A DNA stretch of 31,092 bases from a virus. The notes under the pieces are model-generated. The model ran no database searches and was not told the DNA's origin. It saw nothing but the letters and a program-made list of their open reading frames with translations. Made by a program: the position numbers and the translations under genes. This document shows, in pieces, positions 1 to 7,189 of the stretch; within the stretch, counting starts at the first letter, position 1, and the number at the start of each line of letters is the position of its first letter. The stretch spans positions 1 through 31,092 of IMG/VR virus record IMGVR_UViG_3300009418_002501; one strand, written 5' to 3'.

Positions 1-120
1 AGATAAAATTGTGTAGGTATCTTGCGGTTCATCTGTTCCGCACCAATAATTTGTGTTTATTTTTTGTATTTGAAAATTTCCCAAAACGCCTTCAGGAATA
101 TTCACTTCAATTCTATTCAC
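1..120 (-). CDS. Partial CDS, N-terminal 40 residues of an unidentified protein
   Basis: An open frame without stops runs from a GTG at 118-120 off the left edge. Its first residues read (M)NRIEVNIPEGVLGNFQIQ, followed by a segment with W, C and acidic residues. The GTG overlaps the TGA of the glycine-rich gene by four bases (GTGA), the same coupling seen at many junctions here, and this is the main reason for calling it. There is no strong Shine-Dalgarno, so translation probably depends on the upstream gene. The function is not recognised and the C-terminus is outside the window. Confidence 0.6.
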   Translation of the reverse strand, partial: MNRIEVNIPEGVLGNFQIQKINTNYWCGTDEPQDTYTILS

Positions 121-830
121 GATATAAGTACTTTCCCATTACCACCATCGGCATGGTTTTGTGATGAAGTACTAGTTGAACCAGCACCACCAGCACCCGC
201 ACTGTCACCTAATGCGGCACCAGCGGCCGCCGTACTGTTCTTTGCTGTTCCATTATTTCCACTTGTTGCAGCACAGTTTGAACCACTGTCACAATCTGAT
301 ACACCGCCCGTACCATCTTTGCAAGATGAAAGACATTCACCACCAGCACTTCCTTCTCCGCCGCCTGCAACATAATCAACACCACCATATGAAAGTGTTG
401 TGTTTCCACCATCAGAACCGTTATTCCCGCTGCCCGTTCCTTTTGCTCCACCTGCTCCAACACTAAAAGTAAGAACTGTGCCAGGAGCAACTTCATTAAG
501 AGTTACAACAATTCTTCCTCCGCCGCCACCACCGCCGCCGTTTGTAGTTCCACCACCTCTACCGGCGGACACGGCCTTACCACCACCGCCGCCGCCACCA
601 TACATTGTGATGGTGATGGTATCTACACCGCGTGGAACAGTGTATGTTTGAGAACCAGTGGAAGAGATTGTAGTAGAGGAAGCCGATCCAATGCCAGGCT
701 TACTAAGAGTGTAGTCGCCCCAACTTGGTTCATACAAATCAGGCCTGACCCTTGCCTTAATGATAGGCCTTTCCTGTGGTGGCTTATCGTGTCTAGGATT
801 TGATTTTTTGAACCTATCCTTAAAACTCAT
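117..830 (-). CDS. Glycine-rich virion/tail-fibre-type protein
   Basis: A 237-residue protein. Residues 1-45 are charged and basic (MSFKDRFKKSNPRHDKPP at the start). From about residue 75 it becomes very glycine-rich, with runs of five to eight Gly broken by Ser, Ala and Asn, and four Cys around residues 165-187. The segment before the Gly runs (SQTYTVPRGVDTITITMYGG) has the look of glycine-rich domains at phage tail-fibre tips and other surface proteins (family knowledge). It has no signal peptide or membrane segment. It lies three bases from the preceding structural-type gene and is four-base coupled to the next one, so it is part of a leftward structural operon. A virion adhesin or fibre-tip role is inference. 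Confidence 0.65.
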   Translation of the reverse strand: MSFKDRFKKSNPRHDKPPQERPIIKARVRPDLYEPSWGDYTLSKPGIGSASSTTISSTGSQTYTVPRGVDTITITMYGGGGGGGKAVSAGRGGGTTNGGGGGGGGRIVVTLNEVAPGTVLTFSVGAGGAKGTGSGNNGSDGGNTTLSYGGVDYVAGGGEGSAGGECLSSCKDGTGGVSDCDSGSNCAATSGNNGTAKNSTAAAGAALGDSAGAGGAGSTSTSSQNHADGGNGKVLIS

Positions 831-833
831 TTT

Positions 834-1250
834 TCAACTCGCAATAATAGAAATAGTAGCACCGGCTGCAAGGTCAGCAGTTACCCAAACATGTCCTAGT
901 TGACGAACTTCAACGAACACTTCTTCTCTTTGTTGTAGGTTAAAACCACCTGTTGGTCCTAAGGGCACCCGTATTGGCATATCATTACTAGTCCCTGCTG
1001 AATCCGTAGTCACCCATACATCAGTGGCGGTAACATTTTTAATACGAACACCATTTTCTAATGTTGCGCCATTTGCAATTGCCCACGCTTGGGGCGAAGA
1101 AGTCGCACCAGAAGAATTAAGTCTTCGCCATTCAGCAGGAACTATGGATTGATATCCTACAACTACAGGGTCAAAAATCTGCATTGTGCGAATATCTGTG
1201 AAGTTAGGGTGATGTGGTCTTTGGGGATATGTACCGTATTTGTTACTCAT
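834..1250 (-). CDS. Probable virion structural protein, unidentified
   Basis: A 138-residue protein beginning MSNKYGTYPQRPHHPNFTD. It has no signal peptide or membrane helix. Most of it is predicted beta-rich from alternating Val/Thr/Ile (for example VRIKNVTATDVWVTT), and it ends in an Ala/Ile-rich strand. The start is supported by AGGAAAAGACAA just upstream of the ATG. It is the first gene of the leftward pair with the glycine-rich protein and is divergent from the ligase-like gene. A head or tail decoration protein is a reasonable guess from its composition and neighbour, but I do not recognise a family. Confidence 0.6.
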   Translation of the reverse strand: MSNKYGTYPQRPHHPNFTDIRTMQIFDPVVVGYQSIVPAEWRRLNSSGATSSPQAWAIANGATLENGVRIKNVTATDVWVTTDSAGTSNDMPIRVPLGPTGGFNLQQREEVFVEVRQLGHVWVTADLAAGATISIIAS

Positions 1251-1328
1251 TTGTCTTTTCCTATTCTAATGAAGGTTGCTACACTATATGTATAAAGGCA
1301 TATATACTATGTATAATAAGGAAACCGA
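1251..1328. promoter_or_regulatory. Divergent intergenic region with AT-rich inverted repeat
   Basis: This 78-base gap separates genes transcribed in opposite directions, so it should hold two promoters. It contains TATATG (1285-1290) and CATATA (1299-1304) as an inverted repeat around TATAAAGG, and a TATAAT at about 1312-1317 pointing rightward. I see no well-spaced -35 for either direction and no exact TATAAATA late box. An AAGGAA Shine-Dalgarno precedes the rightward ATG at 1329. Confidence 0.35.
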
Positions 1329-2537
1329 ATGAAGGTATTTACTACGTTTATTGCTGAATCGAAGAATGTTCATATGGAACATCTTGAAGATACTGTGTGG
1401 AACGAAGGTTCTTCAGGTGTTGCTACAGCCATATCTTTTTTAGAATCAGTGGCTGAAATGCTTCATGGAAATACATCATCAGGAGTAAATGTTACCGTTA
1501 AATGGGATGGCGCACCTGCGGTGTTTGCAGGAATACACCCCGAAACCAAAAAGTTTTTTGTGGCAACAAAATCTCTTTTTAATGTTACCCCAAAAGTCAA
1601 CTATACGAATGCAGATATCGACAAAAATCACGGACACGCCGCTGTATTAGCAAGCAAGTTAAAAGTTGCTTTAAAGTACCTTGGTAAATTGGGTATTAGA
1701 GGAATTCTTCAAGGCGATATTATGTTTACAGATGATACATCATCGACAAAAATCGACGGAGAGAATTATCTTACTTTTACCCCGAATACGATTACCTATG
1801 CAGTACCCGCTGGCTCAGATACAGCGAAATCAATTGAGAAGGCAAAGATAGGAGTAGTATGGCACACAAAATATACAGGAAAGACAATTAAAGGATTAAA
1901 AGCATCCTTCAACCCTAGAGTTGGTTCTCTCGCAAAGACTAGGGATGTCTGGTTTCAGGATGCCGATTTTCGAGACACTTCGGGTACATCAACATTTACA
2001 AGTACAGAATCGTCCACAATTAATTCTTTGATTGCAAAAATTAAGAGACAAGCAGGCGGTGTAAAAAGATATCTTGATACACTGCGTGGTAAGCCTATGA
2101 TTATTTCAGAGGTAAAAATCTATGGTAATGCCCTTATCCGTCAGGGAGATGGAGAGGTTGGTTCTGCGGCTGGGTTCATTAATTATATTGACTCAAAAAT
2201 GCAGGCAGCCATAGATACGCTAAAGACGGATAGTGCAAAGGAGCGAAAAGAAACAATCAAAAAAGATTTACTTGCATATTTAAGCAAGAATTCTACAAAA
2301 CTGGATTCTATTTTTGCGTTGCACGCCGCCTTGGCGGAAGCGAAGGTATTTATTATTCGGAAACTTGAACAGGTAAAAGAAATAGGAACTTTTATCAGGA
2401 CGGCTGACGGATTTAGAGTAACTTCACCAGAAGGTTTTGTTGCTGTGGATAGAGTAAGTAACACAGTATTAAAATTAGTAGATAGATTAGAATTTAGTAA
2501 AGCAAACTTTACTGTTCCTAAGAATTGGAACAAATAA
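1329..2537 (+). CDS. Ligase/nucleotidyltransferase-like phage protein with capsid-targeting-like N-terminus
   Basis: A 402-residue protein. Residues 55-68 contain VKWDGAPAVFAG, which matches motif I (K-x-D-G, nucleotide-accepting Lys58) of the DNA/RNA ligase-mRNA capping superfamily. Later segments resemble motif III (QGDIMF, 128-133), motif IV (PEGFVAVD, 367-374) and motif V (LKLVDR, 381-386), in the right order but widely spaced. The family is reminiscent of a conserved protein of T4-like marine phages known only as a DUF (DUF6267, from memory). The N-terminus MKVFTTFIAES resembles the T4 internal-protein capsid-targeting peptide, with Ile-Ala-Glu as a possible prohead-protease site. It heads the rightward gene group and ends 13 bases before the tubulin-like gene. 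The enzymatic role is inference; the gene itself is secure. Confidence 0.75.
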   Translation: MKVFTTFIAESKNVHMEHLEDTVWNEGSSGVATAISFLESVAEMLHGNTSSGVNVTVKWDGAPAVFAGIHPETKKFFVATKSLFNVTPKVNYTNADIDKNHGHAAVLASKLKVALKYLGKLGIRGILQGDIMFTDDTSSTKIDGENYLTFTPNTITYAVPAGSDTAKSIEKAKIGVVWHTKYTGKTIKGLKASFNPRVGSLAKTRDVWFQDADFRDTSGTSTFTSTESSTINSLIAKIKRQAGGVKRYLDTLRGKPMIISEVKIYGNALIRQGDGEVGSAAGFINYIDSKMQAAIDTLKTDSAKERKETIKKDLLAYLSKNSTKLDSIFALHAALAEAKVFIIRKLEQVKEIGTFIRTADGFRVTSPEGFVAVDRVSNTVLKLVDRLEFSKANFTVPKNWNK

Positions 2538-2550
2538 AAAGGAAAAATAA

Positions 2551-3705
2551 ATGAGCGAAGAATTAGAAAATCAAATTCCAGAAATTCCAGATTTAGAAAT
2601 ACCAGACATTGATTTGGAAGATTATGAAATTCCAGAAGATGAAGAAACTGCGGTAGAAGACGAATCTGGTGGTTCTCAAACCTTCGCTTGGATTGGTTCT
2701 GGGCAAGGTGGTGGCAGAATTGCAAAAGCATTTTATGAACGAGGATATAAAAAATGTATTGCAGTAAATACTTCTCGTCACGATTTAGATACTCTTGAAT
2801 TGCCTGCCGAACAAAAAATGTTATTTGATGTGGGTGAACAGGGTGCAGGAAAGGATATGGATAAAGGCAATGAAGCGGCAAACAAATATAAACAAAATGT
2901 ATTCGATCTTATGCGAAGAGTCTATGGTAGTAATGTCGATCATCTTTTTGTCTGTGTCGGTGCTGGTGGTGGCAGCGGAAGTGGTTCAGTCCTCGTTTTA
3001 ATTGAAACTGCCAAGAAATATATGAAGTATATTGGGCACGACGATCCAGAAAAACGAGTTGGAGTAGTTATGTCTTTGCCAACCAGAGGCGAAGCAAATT
3101 CACCAGTAGTGTCAAAAAATGCACATGAAGTGTTGAGCGTTGTTGGTGGATGTGCAAAAGAAAAAACCATTTCTCCTCTTATCATTCTTGACAATTCCAA
3201 GATTGAAAGAATGTATAAAGGATTAACGGTTAAACAATTCTGGCCAACAGTTAATAATACCATCTCTGGTCTATTCCATGTATTCAATGTACTCACAAAC
3301 AACCCATCACCATATACATCATTTGACCCAACAGACTATTCCAGCGTCTTGCGGTGTGGTGGCGTAATGGTTATGGGTGTAGCGAAATTAAAAGAGTTTG
3401 ATGACGAACAAAAGGTATCAAGTGCAATCAAGACAAATCTTGAAAAGACACTTCTTACTGATGTAGAACTTTCAGACTCTAGTGTTGCCGCCTGTGTGGC
3501 AATTGGCGGTAAGGATATTATGGAAAATACGCCAGGATTAATGGATAGTTTATCGTATGGATTCGATACGCTATCTTCGTTATGTCCAAATGCAACTCTG
3601 CATCGGGGTATTTATGAGGATGGAAAAGATAGTTTAAGGTTATATACCATAATATCTGGTCTAAATATACCAGAGAAAAGGTTACAGCAATTAAAAACAG
3701 TTTAA
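2551..3705 (+). CDS. FtsZ/tubulin-like GTPase
   Basis: A 384-residue protein with the tubulin/FtsZ fold signatures. The T1 loop is WIGSGQGGGRIA (47-58), followed by AVNTSRHDL (71-79), where FtsZ has AVNTD. The tubulin signature is GAGGGSGSGS (137-146). A T7-like segment, SFDPTDYSSVLRCGG (257-271), has Asp259 and Asp262 in the D-x-x-D spacing used by FtsZ to trigger GTP hydrolysis on the neighbouring subunit. It probably forms GTP-dependent filaments. Unusually, residues 1-42 are an acidic extension with repeated Ile-Pro-(Glu/Asp), and the typical FtsZ C-terminal tail is absent. Phage tubulins (PhuZ, TubZ) are known to centre or move DNA and capsids; whether this one does so is inference. It is followed closely by a small membrane-peptide gene and the RimK-like fusion. 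Confidence 0.88.
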   Translation: MSEELENQIPEIPDLEIPDIDLEDYEIPEDEETAVEDESGGSQTFAWIGSGQGGGRIAKAFYERGYKKCIAVNTSRHDLDTLELPAEQKMLFDVGEQGAGKDMDKGNEAANKYKQNVFDLMRRVYGSNVDHLFVCVGAGGGSGSGSVLVLIETAKKYMKYIGHDDPEKRVGVVMSLPTRGEANSPVVSKNAHEVLSVVGGCAKEKTISPLIILDNSKIERMYKGLTVKQFWPTVNNTISGLFHVFNVLTNNPSPYTSFDPTDYSSVLRCGGVMVMGVAKLKEFDDEQKVSSAIKTNLEKTLLTDVELSDSSVAACVAIGGKDIMENTPGLMDSLSYGFDTLSSLCPNATLHRGIYEDGKDSLRLYTIISGLNIPEKRLQQLKTV

Positions 3706-3720
3706 AAAAGGAGAACTGAT

Positions 3721-3837
3721 ATGACATTAGCAGTTTTAGGTACAGTGTGGTGGAGCGTTCTATGTTTCGTGGGCGGAGCCTTGATTGGCGTTCCACTATG
3801 GAATTGGATTAAAGCAAAAGCACCTTGGAATAGATGA
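3721..3837 (+). CDS. Small membrane peptide, 38 residues
   Basis: A short frame with an excellent AAAAAGGAGA Shine-Dalgarno starts at ATG 3721 and stops at TGA 3835-3837. The peptide has one hydrophobic stretch (about residues 2-30, including VWWSVLCFVGGALIGVPLW) and ends in a basic tail, KAKAPWNR. The stop overlaps the next ATG by four bases (ATGA). It sits between the tubulin-like gene and the triple-fusion gene, so it is probably co-translated with them. A membrane anchor or partner for one of these is possible but untested, and no family is recognised. Confidence 0.75.
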   Translation: MTLAVLGTVWWSVLCFVGGALIGVPLWNWIKAKAPWNR

Positions 3838-5897
3838 GTAAATCGGTCAGAGATTTTCTGAACGAAGACAAAACGAAGGCTATCGTTGTAACCTTCGGGC
3901 GCTTTCAACCACCTACAATTGGTCATCAAAAACTAGTTGATGCGGTGGTTGACAATGCCCGAAGGGAAAGAGCAGAGCATCGTATTTACCCAAGTCGAAA
4001 GACAGGCGACAATAGAGACCCTTTAAAGCCCAGAGACAAAATTAGTTTTATGAGAAAGATATTTGGCAGGAAAGTAAATGTTATAGACGATAGGTCTGTA
4101 ATAAATCCGTTTTATATGATGCAGAAATTAAGTGATGAAGGATATAAAAAAGTTATTCTTGTCGTTGGTGGTGATAGAGTAGCAGAATTAGAAAAAAGTA
4201 TTTCAAAATATGTTGGACCAGATGGATATCAATTTGACCACTTTGAAGTAAGAAGTGCAGGACAGAGAGACCCCGATGCAGAAGGAGTCGAAGGAATGTC
4301 TGCTTCAAAGATGAGAGCGGCCGCAGTTGCGGGAGACTATGAAAGTTTTGAATTGGGCGTAGGAAACAAAATAATTGCAAAACAACTATACAAAAAATTG
4401 AGAACTGCAATGGGTGTGCGAGAATCACTAGAAGAAGATTGGAATAGACTGATTAGTTTAGAGGAAGCAAAAGACAAAAGCCTTCCAACGGTTATTGCTA
4501 TTACCAAATCTTCTACAGATAATGAGAAGTCTGATACCATTGAAAGATTGGCAAAAGTATGTAAAAAGAAAGGTGTATCTTTCTTTGCCGTGCATACTGA
4601 CCACGCATTTATTGTAGACAAGGATATGGAAGATAACGAAATTACTATTCATAATTATGGCGGCGACGGAAAGAATATTAATCTAAAAATAGACAACACC
4701 GTTGCGTTGGTTCGCGGCGGGGCTATTCTTGATAATGCTGGTACGGGTATGGTAAAAACGCTACAGGAAGTTGGAATGTTTATGGTAAACAGTCTTGAGT
4801 CTATGCAATTTTGCCAGAACAAAATGGTTACTGCACTTGCACTTGAACAAAATCAAATTTCATCTCCACGAACAGCCTTTGTGAATAACGAAGATTCGAT
4901 TGACATTGCTCTTGAAAAGATCGGGGGCAAGTTCCCTGTTATCATAAAAACGATTACAGGTGCTGAAGGTATCGGAGTTTCGAAAATTGAGTCCTATGAG
5001 TCCCTTAAATCCGTTCTACAGTCCTTGTGGAAGCACGAAGCAGAGATTATCCTTCAGGAATATATGGAGATTAAACACGATGTCCGTACCCTTGTCCTAG
5101 ATGGTAAGATTTGTGCTTCAGTAAAAAGAATCAAATCTTCTGGTGGGAAAGAATTTAGAACCAATAAAGCATTGGGTAATGACACTGCTCCCTACAAGTT
5201 GAGCCAAGAAGAAAAAGACCTTATTAAAAAAGCATATAAGATATCTGGTTGTTACTATGCAGGTGTTGACCATATCACACACAACGGAAAACATTATATT
5301 CTAGAGGTGAATGGTTCGCCAGGTTCTGGCGCCGCACCGTATATGGGATATCATCCAGGCCACGAAGGAAAAGAACTTAGCGGCGAAGAGTTGGTTGGTT
5401 ATGTTCTCGACCATATTCTTAACAAAGAGAATTGGAAATTTACTTCCAAGGAAATTGGTTATGTAGAATACATCACAGTCAAGGGTGTTGGTAAATTAAA
5501 AGCCAAAGTAGATACAGGGAATGGTTCAGTAAATTCTATTCATTCAGATAATGTAAAAGCAAAGGGCAAGAATGTGTCCTTTAGTATTCTTGGAAAGAAG
5601 TTTACTAAACCAATCGTACAAACTCAAAAAATTAATATCGGTTCAGACCAATGGGAAGAACGATATCTAGTCAAATTTGATATAAAGTTTGGCAAGAAAG
5701 AATACAAAGATGTTCTCTTTAACTTAAGCGACCGAGATGACAACACATACTTGGTTCTTATAGGTAAGAGATTTTTAGAAACACTTAATTATAGCGTGAA
5801 TGTGAATAAGACATTTACTTTATCAGAACAAAGGAAACCCCAACGACAGTTGGAATCAATAGATGTCAATTTTGGCTTTGAATTGTTAGAAATATAA
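3834..5897 (+). CDS. Three-domain fusion: adenylyl/cytidylyltransferase + RimK-like ATP-grasp ligase + RimB-like aspartic protease
   Basis: A 687-residue protein with three recognisable modules. Residues 15-190 are a nucleotidylyltransferase with GRFQPPTIGH (22-31, the (H/T)xGH signature) and MSASKMR (155-161, like the ISxTxxR motif), similar to NMN adenylyltransferases. Residues 215-530 are an ATP-grasp ligase of the RimK/glutathione-synthetase type, with FPVIIKTITGAEGIGVSK (367-384), LQEYMEIKHDVRTLVLDGK (407-425) and ILEVNGSPG (489-497). Residues 540-655 resemble RimB/DUF785 retropepsin-like proteases, with AKVDTGNGSVNSIHS (557-571, Asp560-Thr-Gly). RimK adds Glu residues to a protein C-terminus and RimB removes them in bacteria (family knowledge). 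The N-terminus KSVRDFLNE resembles the T4 capsid-targeting peptide. It is coupled by ATGA to the 38-residue peptide. The target is unknown. Confidence 0.85.
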   Translation: MSKSVRDFLNEDKTKAIVVTFGRFQPPTIGHQKLVDAVVDNARRERAEHRIYPSRKTGDNRDPLKPRDKISFMRKIFGRKVNVIDDRSVINPFYMMQKLSDEGYKKVILVVGGDRVAELEKSISKYVGPDGYQFDHFEVRSAGQRDPDAEGVEGMSASKMRAAAVAGDYESFELGVGNKIIAKQLYKKLRTAMGVRESLEEDWNRLISLEEAKDKSLPTVIAITKSSTDNEKSDTIERLAKVCKKKGVSFFAVHTDHAFIVDKDMEDNEITIHNYGGDGKNINLKIDNTVALVRGGAILDNAGTGMVKTLQEVGMFMVNSLESMQFCQNKMVTALALEQNQISSPRTAFVNNEDSIDIALEKIGGKFPVIIKTITGAEGIGVSKIESYESLKSVLQSLWKHEAEIILQEYMEIKHDVRTLVLDGKICASVKRIKSSGGKEFRTNKALGNDTAPYKLSQEEKDLIKKAYKISGCYYAGVDHITHNGKHYILEVNGSPGSGAAPYMGYHPGHEGKELSGEELVGYVLDHILNKENWKFTSKEIGYVEYITVKGVGKLKAKVDTGNGSVNSIHSDNVKAKGKNVSFSILGKKFTKPIVQTQKINIGSDQWEERYLVKFDIKFGKKEYKDVLFNLSDRDDNTYLVLIGKRFLETLNYSVNVNKTFTLSEQRKPQRQLESIDVNFGFELLEI

Positions 5898-5927
5898 AGC
5901 CAATATACATAATTTAGGAGAAATAAA

Positions 5928-6236
5928 ATGATACCATCAAGAAAACCAAACCCCTTCAATACAGATAGTAAAGTAACTAACGATATTGCCGACATTCTTG
6001 CAAGGAATCGCCAAGCAAAACAAGATGCGATTCCTGATGCAGTCAAGGATGCCGCAAAGGCGGCTGGCGCAGAAGCAAGAAATGCAGGTTATATTCCACA
6101 AGAAACAAAGACTTCAATCTACAACAAACATTTTACAGGTGCTGTAGGAGATAATGAGGTTTCTGGTGGTACTAGACAAAGTTTTGAAACAATGGCAGAC
6201 CAAGAATATAATACACCACCTCCCCCAACAGAATGA
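5928..6236 (+). CDS. Conserved-type small phage protein, unknown function
   Basis: A 102-residue hydrophilic protein. The first part is helical and alanine-rich (ILARNRQAKQDAIPDAVKD, then AAKAAGAEARNAG) and the C-terminus is PPPPTE. There is no signal peptide or membrane helix. TAGGAGAAATAAA precedes the ATG. Its stop overlaps the next start as ATGA, so it belongs to the rightward operon that follows the triple fusion. I do not recognise a family; a structural or scaffold-associated role would fit the position only loosely. Confidence 0.7.
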   Translation: MIPSRKPNPFNTDSKVTNDIADILARNRQAKQDAIPDAVKDAAKAAGAEARNAGYIPQETKTSIYNKHFTGAVGDNEVSGGTRQSFETMADQEYNTPPPPTE

Positions 6237-6622
6237 TTTTGCAAATGGTGAAACCTTTAAATAATGAAAATTATATTTTGTTTGCAATGAAACATTATGA
6301 TAACCCTCAGTGTGAAAATGTTGATGAGTTTCACGATGATTTGAATAGGACAAAATATTTAAAGAGATTATTTAAGAAATACCAAAGTAACCAAATACTA
6401 AAAGAAAGACTAATACTTAATCATATAATAATTTTTTACAATGTTTTTGGTGTTGAAGTAGCATCAAGAATATTATTCTTTAAGATTGAAGAGGAATATC
6501 ATTCGTTGTTGAAAACATTTTTAGTTTATCTAAACTACTTACCAGAGAAAGATATACCAGAAGCAGATTTGATTAGAATTCCACTTAACCAAGAAGTAAT
6601 TAAAGTATTGAGAGCAATTTAA
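6233..6622 (+). CDS. Conserved T4-like phage protein of unknown function
   Basis: A 129-residue, mostly helical protein rich in Lys, Leu, Ile and Tyr. The central stretch (YLKRLFKKYQ, then LKERLILNHIIIFYNVFG and ILFFKIEEEY) resembles a protein found in many T4-like marine phages, but this is from memory and no function is known. The ATG at 6233 gives four-base coupling with the previous stop; a second Met four codons in (6245) is an alternative. The stop is immediately followed by the next ATG. Confidence 0.75.
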   Translation: MILQMVKPLNNENYILFAMKHYDNPQCENVDEFHDDLNRTKYLKRLFKKYQSNQILKERLILNHIIIFYNVFGVEVASRILFFKIEEEYHSLLKTFLVYLNYLPEKDIPEADLIRIPLNQEVIKVLRAI

Positions 6623-7189
6623 ATGGGTTTAGGAATAATAGACACATATTTAGCATACAAGTTTATTAAACTACTTGCTACTCCGTGGAAAAAAACGGCG
6701 GCCTATAAACTTGGAATTATTGATAAAAAGGGAAAGAGAATTAAATCTGAAGAAGCAGATGATGCCGCAAGAAATTCAGGTTCAAAGTATACTAATGTAC
6801 ACAAAGTAATATTCAACATTAAACGACTTATCAATAAACTTCCAGGCGGAAAAACAAAAATTGGCGGGGCAGCGGCTGCAATTTGGCTATTAAAAGAAGA
6901 AGCCAAAAAAATGGGTGTTAATAATGAGAATATCATCGAAGAAACATTCCTTGATTATCTAAAAAATAATGGTTATGATTGGGAAGATGGCGTAAACGAA
7001 TCCTTTAATAAATTAGATTTAACCATTTCTAAAGGAATATACATAGTACATGGTAGGAAAATTACTATTAAAGAAAATAGAGAATCCTTTGATTCTGTTT
7101 TAGGCATTCCCCTGTTCCGACTTGGAGAAACTGTATTTTCTTATTACGACATAAAGAAGGTAAACGATGAAAAAATTCAAACGATTTAG
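6623..7189 (+). CDS. Conserved T4-like phage protein of unknown function
   Basis: A 188-residue protein starting directly after the preceding stop. Residues 1-35 (YLAYKFIKLLATPWKKTAAY, then KLGIID) and about 58-96 (HKVIFNIKRLINKLP, then an Ala-rich stretch ending IWLLKEEA) match my memory of a conserved protein in T4-like cyanophages and vibriophages. The C-terminal half is acidic and contains FLDYLKNNGYDWEDGVNESF. It has two amphipathic or weakly hydrophobic helices but no clear signal peptide. It overlaps the next gene by 23 bases. The function is unknown. Confidence 0.75.
   Translation: MGLGIIDTYLAYKFIKLLATPWKKTAAYKLGIIDKKGKRIKSEEADDAARNSGSKYTNVHKVIFNIKRLINKLPGGKTKIGGAAAAIWLLKEEAKKMGVNNENIIEETFLDYLKNNGYDWEDGVNESFNKLDLTISKGIYIVHGRKITIKENRESFDSVLGIPLFRLGETVFSYYDIKKVNDEKIQTI

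Noticed and set aside
500-620. Short GCC/ACC repeats that could suggest a repeat array
   Set aside because: They are low-complexity glycine codons, with no spacer structure as in CRISPR.
22-651. Plus-strand proline- and histidine-rich open frames opposite the glycine-rich gene
   Set aside because: They are the complement of Gly codon runs (CC-rich), with TTG/ATG starts and no ribosome sites.
2183-2881. 232-residue minus-strand open frame
   Set aside because: It spans the end of the ligase-like gene and the start of the tubulin-like gene antisense; both of those have motifs and ribosome sites.
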